64,000 nucleotides of DNA from Acidobacteriota bacterium (GCA_026394055.1 JAPKYZ010000026.1:124001-188000), one strand, 5' to 3'; positions 51,659-61,059 are shown, numbered from the stretch's first letter. Made by a program: numbers and translations. The notes: a model not told the origin generated them from the sequence alone.

Positions 51659-51878
51659 GCGCCGGGTGCTCTAGCTGGTCCGCCACAAAATCCAAGGCCC
51701 GCTCAATCTGTTCCCGCGAAACCCCACCATACCAGTCGATGATTTCGTCGATCGTAGCGCCTTTGGCAATGCACTCCAACACTAGCGCTACCGGCAGCCG
51801 AGTGTTGTTGAAGACCCAAGCACCGTGAACCCGTTCTGGATCAGATTCCACACCGGGGCAATCAGAAAGATCCACCAT
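51642..51878 (-). CDS. DUF433 antitoxin-like protein
   Basis: This 78-residue protein has the DUF433 core: ERVHGAWVFNNTRLPVALVL, ECIAKGATIDEIIDWYGGVS and EQIERALDFVADQLEHPAHA. The first motif, normally GxPxIxGTR, reads AWVFNNTR, so it is a diverged branch. It precedes and overlaps the DUF5615 toxin gene. Start by ATG at 51878 with no strong ribosome-binding site. Confidence 0.85.
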   Translation of the reverse strand: MVDLSDCPGVESDPERVHGAWVFNNTRLPVALVLECIAKGATIDEIIDWYGGVSREQIERALDFVADQLEHPAHAHSV

Positions 51879-51994
51879 ATCCTCACGCCGATGGGCAGCA
51901 AGGGAACCGTTTGCATGATGAGCCGTACAGTCGAATACAAATGGGTACTTCGGGCTTCAGCGCAATCGAGCGAAGCCATTGCTAGCATGAAGGC

Positions 51995-52228
51995 ATGGAA
52001 CTGGCGGAGGAAACGATCTCTCGAGATCCTGAAGTCTTGCAAGGTACCCCTGTCTTCCGCGGCACCCGGGTACCCACCGCCACGTTGATCGACTATTTGG
52101 AAGACGGCGAGACACTGGAGACCTTCTTGCGAAATTTCCCCGGCGTGACCCGAGCGCAAGCTGAGGTACTCCTTGAGCATCTGCGAGCAACGGCAGCCCC
52201 TAATTCATTGATGAGGTCCTGCGCCTAG
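51995..52228 (+). CDS. DUF433 antitoxin-like protein without a partner
   Basis: This 77-residue protein reads ISRDPEVLQGTPVFRGTRVP, TATLIDYLEDGETLETFLRN and FPGVTRAQAEVLLEHLRATA, a textbook DUF433 sequence. It is divergent from the pair at 51341-51878 (116 nt apart). No DUF5615 gene follows; only 19 nt separate it from the convergent gene at 52248. A short stretch in another frame just after it (FIDEVLRLA) may be the remnant of a lost toxin, but this is weak. Confidence 0.82.
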   Translation: MELAEETISRDPEVLQGTPVFRGTRVPTATLIDYLEDGETLETFLRNFPGVTRAQAEVLLEHLRATAAPNSLMRSCA

Positions 52229-52247
52229 CAGCCTCCTGTAGACGATC

Positions 52248-52991
52248 CTACTTAAATAGGGCCGCCAGCGGACCGCCACACGACCCAGAGTCCCCCTGCG
52301 TGAAAAATACGACCCGCGTTGAGGAGGCAGCACTGCTCTTGCGGATCAACCACCGGGTAGGCGGGACCGCGATATATGCCCGAACATCTTCAACGTAAAG
52401 CACATAGACTCCGTCGGGGACTTCGTCGAAAGAGTACTCGCCTTTCTCGTCCGTCAGCTTACTGCCCAACTCCCCTTTGGATGGGCTTTCCAGACGCAAC
52501 CGAGCCCCGGGGATAGGAACCTGGATTCGTCGAACCCGATCCAACAAAGGGTTGCCCGTTCTACCTGGTTGACTGTCGACAACACTGCCAGCAATCGCGG
52601 TGCTGGCAGACGCTGAATCGCCCCAATTGTAGGAAAGACTCCGGTGTGCGGTCCTGAGGGGGAAGCTACTCACCTGGAGGCATCCGCCGCCTCCGCTCAC
52701 GCCCAAATAGCTGACACTCAGTGACCATCTGCCCGGCCTTAGATTCCGGACTTCCGCATGGCCGCTGGCGTCGGTCTCGAACTCGAGGGCCTGTGGCTTG
52801 TCTTCGGACATGTAGGACACACTTACCTTTGCGCCGCGCAGGGGCTGCCCTTGGTGCATCACGGTGACTGGAAACTCGGGGCGGACGGTATGCACATCGA
52901 AGTTGCATCCGGTGCTAACGCTACAACCGAAAGCCTCCGGTGCGCCCACCGCCATCGCCGCAATCAAGGCACAGAGCGGTCCGCGGCCCAC
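52248..52991 (-). CDS. exported protein with carboxypeptidase-regulatory-like beta-sandwich repeats
   Basis: About 247 residues from GTG 52991, which lies one base after the TAG of the M14 peptidase gene; longer versions would overlap that gene. A hydrophobic leader (PLCALIAAMAVGAPEAFG) is followed by two prealbumin-like domains: HQGQPLRGAKVSVSYMSEDK ending RPGRWSLSVSYLG, and IPGARLRLESPSKGELGSKL with EKGEYSFDEVPDGVYVLYVE. Such domains are structural and occur in secreted Acidobacteria proteins. Several cysteines near the mature N-terminus could form disulfides or a lipid anchor. It is probably co-expressed with the peptidase. Function unknown. Confidence 0.7.
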   Translation of the reverse strand: MGRGPLCALIAAMAVGAPEAFGCSVSTGCNFDVHTVRPEFPVTVMHQGQPLRGAKVSVSYMSEDKPQALEFETDASGHAEVRNLRPGRWSLSVSYLGVSGGGGCLQVSSFPLRTAHRSLSYNWGDSASASTAIAGSVVDSQPGRTGNPLLDRVRRIQVPIPGARLRLESPSKGELGSKLTDEKGEYSFDEVPDGVYVLYVEDVRAYIAVPPTRWLIRKSSAASSTRVVFFTQGDSGSCGGPLAALFK

Positions 52992-52992
52992 G

Positions 52993-55899
52993 CTAGTCCG
53001 CTCTCCCGCCGCCACGAGCCGCCCGCCCCACATGCAGATCCTCCGCATTCAACATCGCATTGAACAACAAGAAAAAACTCCCCTGCGTCTCATGCCGCCA
53101 CATCGGGTTGTTGGCGAACAGCAAGTAATGCCCCTTCCCCTTCGGCACATCGAGCAACGCCGGGCGGCCGGCCAATTCGCGACCTCCGGCCAACATACCA
53201 GAAACGAGTAACTCGCGCTCTTCGGCAAAGCGCAGGATTGTGCGCGGACGCAGGTTCTCCGGAGCCAGATAGGGCCGGGCAAACTCGCGCAGTTCATCGG
53301 ACACCGGTGCATCCTCGCCAGGCTTCACCGGAGCCGGGGGCGGCGGAGCAGGCACAGCCGCGCGTGCCTGCACTTCATCGGGATCGTTGACGCCTCCGCG
53401 CCCCGTCGGCCGGCCTTGCGGTGCATTGCCAAACGCTCCCCCGCCGCCCAGTTGCAGACCGCCGTTGGCACTCACCTGGAACACCGGGGCCTGGTTGAAG
53501 TAGATAGAAAGCTTCTCCTCGTAGCCGTAGCTGAGCGGGCTGCCCCGATCGGCAAAGCGGCTCTGCAGCACGGAGCCCTTGGCGTTCAGCTCGCGTGTGG
53601 CGGAGATGGTGATGCCTTCCACTAACCCGTAATCAATCGGGATCGATGAGTTGCCCGCGATAAAGGCGAACACGCCGCCCTGCTCCACAAACTTCTGGAT
53701 GTGCAGCAACCCTTCCAGGCCCATGCCGCCGCGGATGTCATCGGCTTGATCCGGCGCCAGGCCAAAACTGGGCGTCAGTTCGGACTTCTTGAACGGCACC
53801 GGGTCCGGACCATTCTTCGGCAGCCCGTTCACGATACGCTGCGAAGCGCCGGGCGTTGGCCCCAGGATGATGACATCCCACTTCGCCTTCAGGTCCGGCG
53901 TTTGCGCCAGCACTTGCGTCGAGACGTAGTCATAGGGGATGCCCTGCTTGTCCAGCGCAATCCGGAACCAGCCTTCCGTCTGCGTCGAAAGCCACGTGTG
54001 GACCAGCGCCACCCGCGCCGCCGTCAGCTTATGCGTCGGCACTTCGGGCTTGGCATCGAGCGCAATCAGTTGCACGCCCAAGTCCCGCCCCGTCTGGTTC
54101 AGCCGCGTCCGCAGATCATTGTCCGCCGGGATCAGAAACGTCCCCGCGTTGAACTTCCGCCCACCCGCCTCAAACGCCTTCTCCGCCGCCAGCATCGGCA
54201 CATCCTTCAGCGAATAGCGGAACGTCGCCAGCACATTGTCCGCATTGTGTTGGGCCGCATAGATAGGCCCGTTGCCCACCACGCCACCCGGAGCGCGCGC
54301 CGTCGAGCCCAGAATCGTCATCGGCTCCTTCAGGATCGCCGCATCCGTCACCCGCACCGTCGCGACATTGCGCAGCGGGCCGACGCTCCAGCCCGTGTCG
54401 TCATAAGGCCGCGTGTCAGCGGCGTTGTAGAACTGCTTGTCGAACATCATGTCGACGAGTCGTGAATACGGCTGGTCCATGCGCAGCACGTACGACCCCT
54501 TGGCCAACTTCGCCCCCTTCACCTCCACCGCCTTATCCAGCAGATGCGTCTCCACGCCATGGGCCGCCATCAGATTCACCAGCTCCGCCGCCGCGGCCGG
54601 ACGCGGGTCGTCCGCCGGAATCACCCACGCTGCCGGACCCTCCTTGGTCGCCTTCTCAATCGACCGCTTGCCCTTCAAGTAGAAGTTATTCAGAAACTCC
54701 TTGCCATTGCGCGCCGTGTAATTCATGGCGAGCAAGAGCGCGCTCTGCTGCAGATTGATGTTATTCCGGTAAGACCACTTCACCTTATCCAGCGGCGGGT
54801 TCGGCCGGTACCACGCCCGTGACGTCTGCGCCGCCGTCAGCGTCCGGTCCCGCGTGTCGGCGCCACCATTACCGAACGTCTCATAGAAGCGGCCAATCGC
54901 ATTGTGCGTGTTCGCCGTCCAGAACATGTAGTTCAACGCCCAACCATCGTAGAACCCATGCGTCCAAACGCCCGGCACGCCGCGCTTGGTCATCTCTTCC
55001 ACTTCGTGATAAGCAAGCTTCTGCCACTCGTTCACCACAATCGGGTCCACCCAGGCGTTGTACGGACCCATGCCGGTGGACACATACAAGTACGGCACCG
55101 ATTCGTGTAAGTCGTGCAGCACCGTCGGGTGCCAGTCGAGAAACGTCTTCACGACAATGCGCGATAAGTTCAGCGACAGCGCCATGCCATCACGGTTGTT
55201 GTCATGCGCCACATACTTGCCCCAATAGAGCAGGCTGGGCGCTTGCCGCGAGGGGTTCTCGCGCCGCCACGCCTGCAAGTCGACTTGCCGGTCCCAACCG
55301 TCCACCTCAGTGGCGGGCGTGATCAGCACCACCATGTTGTCGCGGATCGTCTGGATCACCGGCGTCTCCTCAACCGCCAGGCGATACGCCATCTCCATCA
55401 GCATGGTGGGGGACCCCATCTCCGTCGAATGGATCGACCCCGTCGCCCAGTAGATCGGCAGCCCTTCGGCGATCAGCTTCTGCGCATCGGCTTCGGTTAA
55501 CTTCCGCGGGTCGGCGAGCTTGGCCGTGATCTCTTTCAAGCGCCCGAGGCGCGCCAGATTCTTCTCGCTGGAAATGGCCACCAGCATCGTGTCGCGGCCT
55601 TCTTCGCTCGCCCCAATGTTCCAGCCCTTCACCCGCGGGGACGCCTTCTCGAGTTCGCGCAAGTAGCGGTGCATCTGATCCACCTTGGCCAACTTGCCCG
55701 GCTCACCGGGAATGAAGCCCAGAATCTTGTCGGGCGTCGGCACTTTCGCCGAAGCCGGCAGATGGTCCACCAGCTCGGTCAAAAAGACGGGATCGGTGGT
55801 GAAGTCTTTGATTTTCTGGGTATAGGCGGCATCATTTTGCGCCACCATCAGGGTCGAGAATAGGAACAGCGATGAAGGAATAGCCAAGCGTGCCCGCAT
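52993..55899 (-). CDS. M14 family zinc carboxypeptidase, large secreted form
   Basis: This 968-residue protein has a signal peptide (MRARLAIPSSLFLFSTLMVA) and an M14 domain (about 65-330) with zinc ligands His157 and Glu160 in GSIHSTEMGS and further landmarks NNRDGMALSLNLSR and WHPTVLHDLHESVPYLY. The remaining 600 residues include a GATase1-like region (AFIAGNSSIPIDYGLVEG) and a proline-rich segment near 860. This long architecture is common in Acidobacteria and Bacteroidota and trims C-terminal residues from peptides outside the cytoplasm. Its ATG overlaps by 2 nt with an alternative upstream ATG of the divergent threonine-synthase-like gene. Confidence 0.92.
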   Translation of the reverse strand: MRARLAIPSSLFLFSTLMVAQNDAAYTQKIKDFTTDPVFLTELVDHLPASAKVPTPDKILGFIPGEPGKLAKVDQMHRYLRELEKASPRVKGWNIGASEEGRDTMLVAISSEKNLARLGRLKEITAKLADPRKLTEADAQKLIAEGLPIYWATGSIHSTEMGSPTMLMEMAYRLAVEETPVIQTIRDNMVVLITPATEVDGWDRQVDLQAWRRENPSRQAPSLLYWGKYVAHDNNRDGMALSLNLSRIVVKTFLDWHPTVLHDLHESVPYLYVSTGMGPYNAWVDPIVVNEWQKLAYHEVEEMTKRGVPGVWTHGFYDGWALNYMFWTANTHNAIGRFYETFGNGGADTRDRTLTAAQTSRAWYRPNPPLDKVKWSYRNNINLQQSALLLAMNYTARNGKEFLNNFYLKGKRSIEKATKEGPAAWVIPADDPRPAAAAELVNLMAAHGVETHLLDKAVEVKGAKLAKGSYVLRMDQPYSRLVDMMFDKQFYNAADTRPYDDTGWSVGPLRNVATVRVTDAAILKEPMTILGSTARAPGGVVGNGPIYAAQHNADNVLATFRYSLKDVPMLAAEKAFEAGGRKFNAGTFLIPADNDLRTRLNQTGRDLGVQLIALDAKPEVPTHKLTAARVALVHTWLSTQTEGWFRIALDKQGIPYDYVSTQVLAQTPDLKAKWDVIILGPTPGASQRIVNGLPKNGPDPVPFKKSELTPSFGLAPDQADDIRGGMGLEGLLHIQKFVEQGGVFAFIAGNSSIPIDYGLVEGITISATRELNAKGSVLQSRFADRGSPLSYGYEEKLSIYFNQAPVFQVSANGGLQLGGGGAFGNAPQGRPTGRGGVNDPDEVQARAAVPAPPPPAPVKPGEDAPVSDELREFARPYLAPENLRPRTILRFAEERELLVSGMLAGGRELAGRPALLDVPKGKGHYLLFANNPMWRHETQGSFFLLFNAMLNAEDLHVGRAARGGGRAD

Positions 55900-55942
55900 G
55901 ACTGGTTATGATAAAGCCTTTGCAACCCCGTTACACGAACTC

Positions 55943-57168
55943 ATGACCACCGTCTCCCACCTTGAATGCAGCGTCACCGGCAAACGCTATGAAGCCGGAC
56001 AGATCTGGAACCTGTCGGAGGCCGGCTGGCCGCTGCTGGTCCGCTATGACCTGGAGGCCTTGCGCCAAGGCTGGAACCGCGATTGGATCAACAACGGCCC
56101 ATCGTCGATGTGGCGTTACGCGCCCGTGCTGCCCGTCCGCAACCCGGCTTCCATCGTCTCGCTGGGCGAAGGCATGACGCCGCTGATCCGCACGACGCGC
56201 CTGGAAAAGAAGCTCGGCTGCACGGATCTCTGGGTGAAGGACGAAGGCATCAACCCACCGGCTCCTTCAAAGCCCGCGGCCTCTCCTGCGCCGTGTCGAT
56301 GGCCAAGGAACTCGGCATCAAGAAAGTCGCCATCCCCTCAGCTGGCAACGCCGCCAGCGCCATGGCCGCCTACGCCGCCGCCGCCGGTATGGAAGCCCAC
56401 ATCTTCATGCCCGTCGATGTACCCCAAGCCAACTTCATCGAATGCAAAAGCTTCGGCGCGCACGTCACCTTGATCGACGGCCTGATCAGCGATTGTGCCA
56501 AGATCGTCGCCGAACGCAAAGAGAAGGAAGGCTGGTTCGACGTCTCGACGCTCAAGGAGCCCTACCGCATCGAAGGCAAGAAAACGATGGGCTACGAAGT
56601 GGCCGAGCAGTTCCAGTGGACCCTGCCGGACGTCATCTTCTACCCCACCGGCGGCGGCGTCGGCATGATCGGCATGTGGAAAGCGTTCGACGAAATGGAA
56701 GCGCTCGGCTGGATCGGCCCCAAGCGCCCCAAGATGATCGCCGTGCAGGCCGATGGCTGCCAGCCCGTCGTCCGCGCCTTTGAGACCGGCGCCGAACGCA
56801 GCGAGTTCTGGCAGAACGCCTCCACCGTCTCGAGCGGCCTGCGCGTCCCCAAGCCGCTGGGCGACTACCTGATTCTCGAAGCCGTGCGCAAGTCCGGCGG
56901 CACCGCGATTGCCGTCAGCGACGAAGAGTCGCTCGATGCCGGAATTGAGCTGGCGACCCTGGACGGCGTCTTTGCCGCACCGGAAGGCGCCGCCTGCGTG
57001 GCGGCCCTGAAGAAGCTGCTCGATCGCGGCTTCTTGAAGCCGGACGAGCGGATTGTGATCTACAACACGGGCGCCGGGCTGAAGTATCTGGAAGCCTATT
57101 CCACCCGTTACCCTCGCCTCTCCGGGGGCGAAGCGGACAAGTTGGGCGGCCTGATTACACCCCGCTGA
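55943..57168 (+). pseudogene. threonine synthase paralogue with 1-nt frameshift
   Basis: The first frame reads LECSVTGKRYEAGQIWNLSE and ASIVSLGEGMTPLIRTTRLE up to DLWVKDEGIN; the next frame continues with PTGSFKARGLSCAVSMAKEL, carrying the PLP lysine, then IPSAGNAASAMAAYAAAAGM and YPTGGGVGMIGMWKAF. The conserved NPTGSFK motif would be read if CCC at 56254-56256 were CCCC, so one C is missing from a short homopolymer. The intact product would be about 409 residues, a second threonine synthase or related PLP lyase. ATG 55943 is preferred over ATG 55898, which overlaps the M14 start. A sequencing error is likely because every other part is intact. Confidence 0.85.
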
Positions 57169-57381
57169 GACGTCCGTCATCCGGCTGGAACCGGAATCTC
57201 GCCCATTTCCATGGACTTGGAGACGATACCTGGACCGCGAAAAACTCTAGACAGAAATCCAGATCTGTGGCATGATCAGCCCGAACGGTCTGGAGTGGGC
57301 GCCTGCGTTTTGTTTGGGTTCGCTGATCTTCAGCTCGAATGGTGTATGGAGATCGGGGATCTGACGAAAGTGAGGTGAGCC

Positions 57382-57726
57382 ATGCGGCTCTTTTTGGGGA
57401 ATCTACCCTTCGGTGCAACCGAAGACGATATTCAGGCAATGTTTGCCCAGGCCGGTGCCACGGCTGATTCAGTACAGGTGATGCGCGACAAGTTTTCTGG
57501 CAAATCGCGCGGCTTTGGCTTTGCCGAAATCAAGGACGACGGCCTAGCCAATCAAGTGATCAACGCCTGCAATGGCCGGCAGTTAATGGGCCGTGCTTTG
57601 GTGGTGAATGAAGCTCGGCCGACCACTCCCGGCGGCGGGGGCTTCCGTGATCGTGGCGCTCGTGGCGGCGGTGCCGGCTACGGTGGTGGCGGCGGCTACG
57701 AGGGTGGCGGTCGCGACCGCTACTAA
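57382..57726 (+). CDS. RRM RNA-binding protein, glycine-rich
   Basis: This 114-residue protein has one RNA recognition motif with RNP2 (LFLGNLPFGATEDD) and RNP1 (KSRGFGFAEIKDD), followed by LMGRALVVNEARP and a tail of about 35 residues rich in Gly, Arg and Tyr (GGGAGYGGGGGYEGGGRDRY). Such single-RRM proteins in bacteria bind RNA and often rise in the cold. AGGTGAG precedes the ATG. The 213-nt region upstream holds no gene and could act as a regulatory leader. Confidence 0.95.
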   Translation: MRLFLGNLPFGATEDDIQAMFAQAGATADSVQVMRDKFSGKSRGFGFAEIKDDGLANQVINACNGRQLMGRALVVNEARPTTPGGGGFRDRGARGGGAGYGGGGGYEGGGRDRY

Positions 57727-57763
57727 TTGATCACGTCCTACTAGAATTGCTGGGCGGTCGACT

Positions 57764-58915
57764 TTATTCAATCCAGCCGCCGCCCAGCACTAGCTCCTCG
57801 CCGTAGAACACGGCGGATTGCCCGGGCGTAACCGCCCGCTGCGGTTCATCAAATCGAACGGTCGCTCGACCATCCGGTAGCGCTGTCACCGTGGCTGCGG
57901 CCGGAGTGTGTTTATTGCGAATCCGCACCTCAGCCCGCACGGGAACATCGGGCTCCGCAATTGACACCCAGTTCACGTCCCGGACCGTAAACTCCTGCCG
58001 CAACAGGTCGTCCGGCCGGCCCACGATCACCTGCTGCGTCATGGGATTGGTGGAGATCACATAGAGCGGCTCCTTGGCCGCAATGCCCAATCCGCGCCGC
58101 TGGCCCACCGTGTAGCGGTGCGTGCCGCCGTGCGTGCCCAGCCGCTCGCCCGAGGTCGAGACAATCTCCCCCTCGGTCGTCGCCGGAGCCAAGCCTTGCT
58201 CCTTAAAGTACGCATCGATAAACGCGGCGTAGTCGCCATTGGGCACAAAGCAGATCTCTTGGCTGTCCGGCTTCTCCGCCACCGGCAGCCCTAGGGCAAG
58301 CGCCAGCTCACGAACTTCCGTCTTGATCATTCCGCCCAGCGGAAACATCGCCCGCGCCAACTGGGGCTGCGTCAAGCCCCACAAGAAGTAGGTTTGATCT
58401 TTGGTGGAATCCGAACTGCGCCCCATCTGCCAGCGCTGCTTCTGGTCGTCGAACCACAGCCGAGCATAGTGCCCGGTGGCGATCTTGTCCGCCCCCGCCG
58501 CATCGGCCATGTCGAGAAACTGGTCGAACTTGACGAAGTTATTGCACAGCGTGCACGGGATCGGCGTCTCGCCGCGCAGGTAGCTATCGACAAACGGCCT
58601 CACGACGCTCTGCTCAAAGCGATCCTCGAAGTTCACCAGGTAATACGGGATCCCCAGATGCCCCGCCACCGCCCGTGCATCATAGACATCATCGAGCGAG
58701 CAGCACCGCCCGCTCGCCTTGTCCGAAGCCAGGTCCGGCAGCCGCTGCTGATTCCACAGCTGCATGGTGAGCCCCACCACCGCATGCCCCTGCCGCTTCA
58801 GCAGCCCAGCCACCACGGATGAATCGACCCCACCCGACATGGCCACCGCAATCGGCGCCTCCGTGCCCGTGGCCAGTCGATCTCCCGCCGAATTCTGTAC
58901 TTCCAGCACCGCCAT
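57764..58915 (-). CDS. mnmA: tRNA 2-thiouridylase MnmA
   Basis: This 383-residue enzyme adds sulfur to uridine 34 of Lys, Glu and Gln tRNAs, using ATP and sulfur passed from a cysteine desulfurase. The PP-loop is AMSGGVDSSVVAGLL (27-33 for SGGVDSS). Catalytic cysteines are in IPCTLCNNFVKF and EICFVPNGDY. TKDQTYFLWGLTQ and GTHRYTVGQRRGLGI are also typical. ATG 58915 follows GGGAAAAGG. It lies downstream of the cysteine desulfurase gene, which may supply its sulfur; a hairpin repeat separates them. Confidence 0.95.
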   Translation of the reverse strand: MAVLEVQNSAGDRLATGTEAPIAVAMSGGVDSSVVAGLLKRQGHAVVGLTMQLWNQQRLPDLASDKASGRCCSLDDVYDARAVAGHLGIPYYLVNFEDRFEQSVVRPFVDSYLRGETPIPCTLCNNFVKFDQFLDMADAAGADKIATGHYARLWFDDQKQRWQMGRSSDSTKDQTYFLWGLTQPQLARAMFPLGGMIKTEVRELALALGLPVAEKPDSQEICFVPNGDYAAFIDAYFKEQGLAPATTEGEIVSTSGERLGTHGGTHRYTVGQRRGLGIAAKEPLYVISTNPMTQQVIVGRPDDLLRQEFTVRDVNWVSIAEPDVPVRAEVRIRNKHTPAAATVTALPDGRATVRFDEPQRAVTPGQSAVFYGEELVLGGGWIE

Positions 58916-58971
58916 CGTGAAAACCTTTTCCCTACTTCCGCCCCGATCGGGGCTTCGTCCAGCCCCAAACC

Positions 58972-59037
58972 AGCCCCATGCGTAAGCTTGGGGCTTCTTC
59001 CGGACCCCGCACAAGCCCCAAGCTGACGCATGGGGCT
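58972..59037. repeat. 66-bp hairpin repeat, copy B
   Basis: It has the same length, arms and orientation-independent palindrome as copy A at 36066-36131; only the loop and the 2-bp mismatch differ. It lies between cysteine desulfurase and mnmA. Two smaller palindromes stand next to it (ccccgatcgggg at 58941-58952 and ggggct-tcgtcc-agcccc at 58949-58966). Confidence 0.85.
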
Positions 59038-59048
59038 AGGCGAGCACC

Positions 59049-60158
59049 CTACGCGCCGACGTAGACCGGCGACAACTTCCGCAGCCGCGCCGCCACCGTC
59101 GCCACCGCCTCCACCAGAGCATCCACCTGCGCCGCATCATTGGTCCGGCCCACGGAAAACCGGATGCTCCCCCGCGCCTGGTCCTTGCTCAACCCCAACG
59201 CCATCAGCACATGCGACGGCTCCACTTTGCCGCTGGAGCAGGCCGCGCCGCTCGACACCGCAAAGCCCTTCAGGTCGAGCGCGATCAGCATCGCTTCGCC
59301 TTCCACGCCGTCGAACCGGATATTGGTAGTGTTCCCCACCCGCGGACCCGTCCCGGCATTCACAAAGCTATTCGGCACGCGGTCGAGAATTCCCTGCTCC
59401 AGCCGGTCCCGCAGCGCCATCATCGGCTCATGATCGTGACCCAACTCCGTCGCCGCCGCGCCAAAGCCCACCGCGCCCGAAAGATTCTCCGTCCCCGGCC
59501 GCCGCCCCCGCTCATGCCGGCCGCCAAAGTAGGTGCTTGTGAGCGTCACCCCATCCCGCATCACCAGCGCGCCCACGCCCTTGGGCCCATAGATCTTGTG
59601 GGCGGAAAACGACCGCAGCGCGATCGGCGTCATCGCAATCTTCCCCAGCGCCTGCACGGAATCCGAGTGCACCGGCACGCCCAACTGCGCCAGTTCCTCA
59701 ATCGGCTGGATGGTGCCGAGCTCGTTATTCACCGACATCACGCTGATCAGGTCCGTTTCCGGCCGCAACGCCCGCCGCACATCATCGGGATCAATCACGC
59801 CCGCGCCCGATACCGGCACATAGGTCACCTGCGCGCCCCGCCGTTCGAGCTCGGCACACACTTGGCCCACCGCCGGATGCTCAATGGTCGACGTGATCAC
59901 GTGCCGCGGCCGCAACCCGAACAGCGCCATGTTGTTGGCCTCGGTCGCGCCGCTGGTAAAAATCACCTCATCCGGATCCGCCCCCACCGCCGCCGCCACC
60001 TGCCGCCGCGCGGTCTCCAGGCGCTGCTTGGCCGCCTGCCCATCCTGATGAATGCTGGAAGGATTGCCGAAATCGTCGCGGAGGCAAGAGGTCATTTCCG
60101 CCAGTGCCCGGGCCGAAAGCGGCGTCGTGGCATTGTGGTCGAAGTAAAAGCGCGTCAC
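59049..60158 (-). CDS. cysteine desulfurase, NifS/IscS type
   Basis: This 369-residue PLP enzyme takes sulfur from cysteine for tRNA thiolation or iron-sulfur clusters. The PLP lysine is K188 in SFSAHKIYGPKG; the sulfur-carrying cysteine is C307 in SSGAACSSGK. FDHNATTPLS, TSGATEANNMAL, VNNELGTIQPIEEL and RPGTENLSGAVG are family landmarks. The short loop SSGAACSSG is like IscS/NifS-type class I enzymes. It is encoded upstream of mnmA on the same strand (133 nt apart), a common functional pair. No iscU or other Fe-S scaffold gene is adjacent. Confidence 0.93.
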   Translation of the reverse strand: MTRFYFDHNATTPLSARALAEMTSCLRDDFGNPSSIHQDGQAAKQRLETARRQVAAAVGADPDEVIFTSGATEANNMALFGLRPRHVITSTIEHPAVGQVCAELERRGAQVTYVPVSGAGVIDPDDVRRALRPETDLISVMSVNNELGTIQPIEELAQLGVPVHSDSVQALGKIAMTPIALRSFSAHKIYGPKGVGALVMRDGVTLTSTYFGGRHERGRRPGTENLSGAVGFGAAATELGHDHEPMMALRDRLEQGILDRVPNSFVNAGTGPRVGNTTNIRFDGVEGEAMLIALDLKGFAVSSGAACSSGKVEPSHVLMALGLSKDQARGSIRFSVGRTNDAAQVDALVEAVATVAARLRKLSPVYVGA

Positions 60159-60267
60159 AATTTAAGTGTAGCGGGAGCTTCCGGTGGAAGTTCTCCACTT
60201 CGGGAAAGCATCACCGGGGAAGCCGTCCGTTACCGGGTCCATCGAGACCCACCCATTCGGAGCCCCT

Positions 60268-61059
60268 ATGCCACGCCCATTGATGACCCTCCTCACCGAC
60301 TTCGGCCACACCGACCATTTCGTCGCCGTCATGAAAGGCGTCATCCTCTCAATCCAGCCCAACGCCGAGCTGATCGACATCACCCACGACGTCCCGCCGT
60401 TCTCCGTGCCCGAAGGCGCCTATCTGATCGCCGAAGCCTACCGCTGGTTCCCCAAGAAGACCATCCACATCGTTGTCGTCGACCCCGGCGTCGGTTCCGC
60501 CCGCCGCCCCTTGCTGATGGAAGCCGCCGGGCAGTTGTTCCTCGCCCCCGATAACGGCGTCCTCTCGATGGTCCGCGCCGAGCAGCCCAAAAACAAGGTC
60601 CGCGAGATCTTGAACTCGAAGCTGATGCTGCCCGCCTTAAGCCGCACCTTCCACGGCCGAGACCTGTTCGCCCCCGTCGCCGCGCACCTAACCAAGCTGG
60701 TCAAGCCCGCCCAAGTGGGCCCGCTGGTGAAAGACGCGCTCCAACTCCGCTTGGCCACTCCCGAACACACCAACAAACGCGCCTGGACCGGCGGCGTCAT
60801 CCACATCGACAGCTTCGGCAACCTGGTCACCAACTTCAAAGTCACCGAATTCGAACGCATCCGCACCAACCCGTTCGAACTAGCCATCGGCTTCGAAAAA
60901 ATCCACCGCCTCGCCCTCCACTACGCCGAATGCCCCTTCGGCCAGCCCTTCTTGATCGAAGGCAGTTCCGGGTACCTGGAAGTAGCGGTGAACCAGGGCC
61001 ATGCGGCGAAGCAACTAGGCTGTTCGGTGGGTGCTCCGGTAGAGCTGACGCTCTGGTAG
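60268..61059 (+). CDS. SAM hydroxide adenosyltransferase (DUF62 family)
   Basis: This 263-residue protein matches the DUF62/SAM hydrolase family: MTLLTDFGHTDHFVAVMKGV, LIDITHDVPPFSVPEGAYLI, VVVDPGVGSARRPLLMEAAG, LAPDNGVLSMV and HGRDLFAPVAAHL, then HIDSFGNLVTNF. Related enzymes split S-adenosylmethionine with hydroxide, or make chlorinated or fluorinated adenosine; most members are hydrolases. GGAG precedes ATG 60268, and a longer reading has no ribosome-binding site. It is divergent from the cysteine desulfurase gene. Confidence 0.93.
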   Translation: MPRPLMTLLTDFGHTDHFVAVMKGVILSIQPNAELIDITHDVPPFSVPEGAYLIAEAYRWFPKKTIHIVVVDPGVGSARRPLLMEAAGQLFLAPDNGVLSMVRAEQPKNKVREILNSKLMLPALSRTFHGRDLFAPVAAHLTKLVKPAQVGPLVKDALQLRLATPEHTNKRAWTGGVIHIDSFGNLVTNFKVTEFERIRTNPFELAIGFEKIHRLALHYAECPFGQPFLIEGSSGYLEVAVNQGHAAKQLGCSVGAPVELTLW

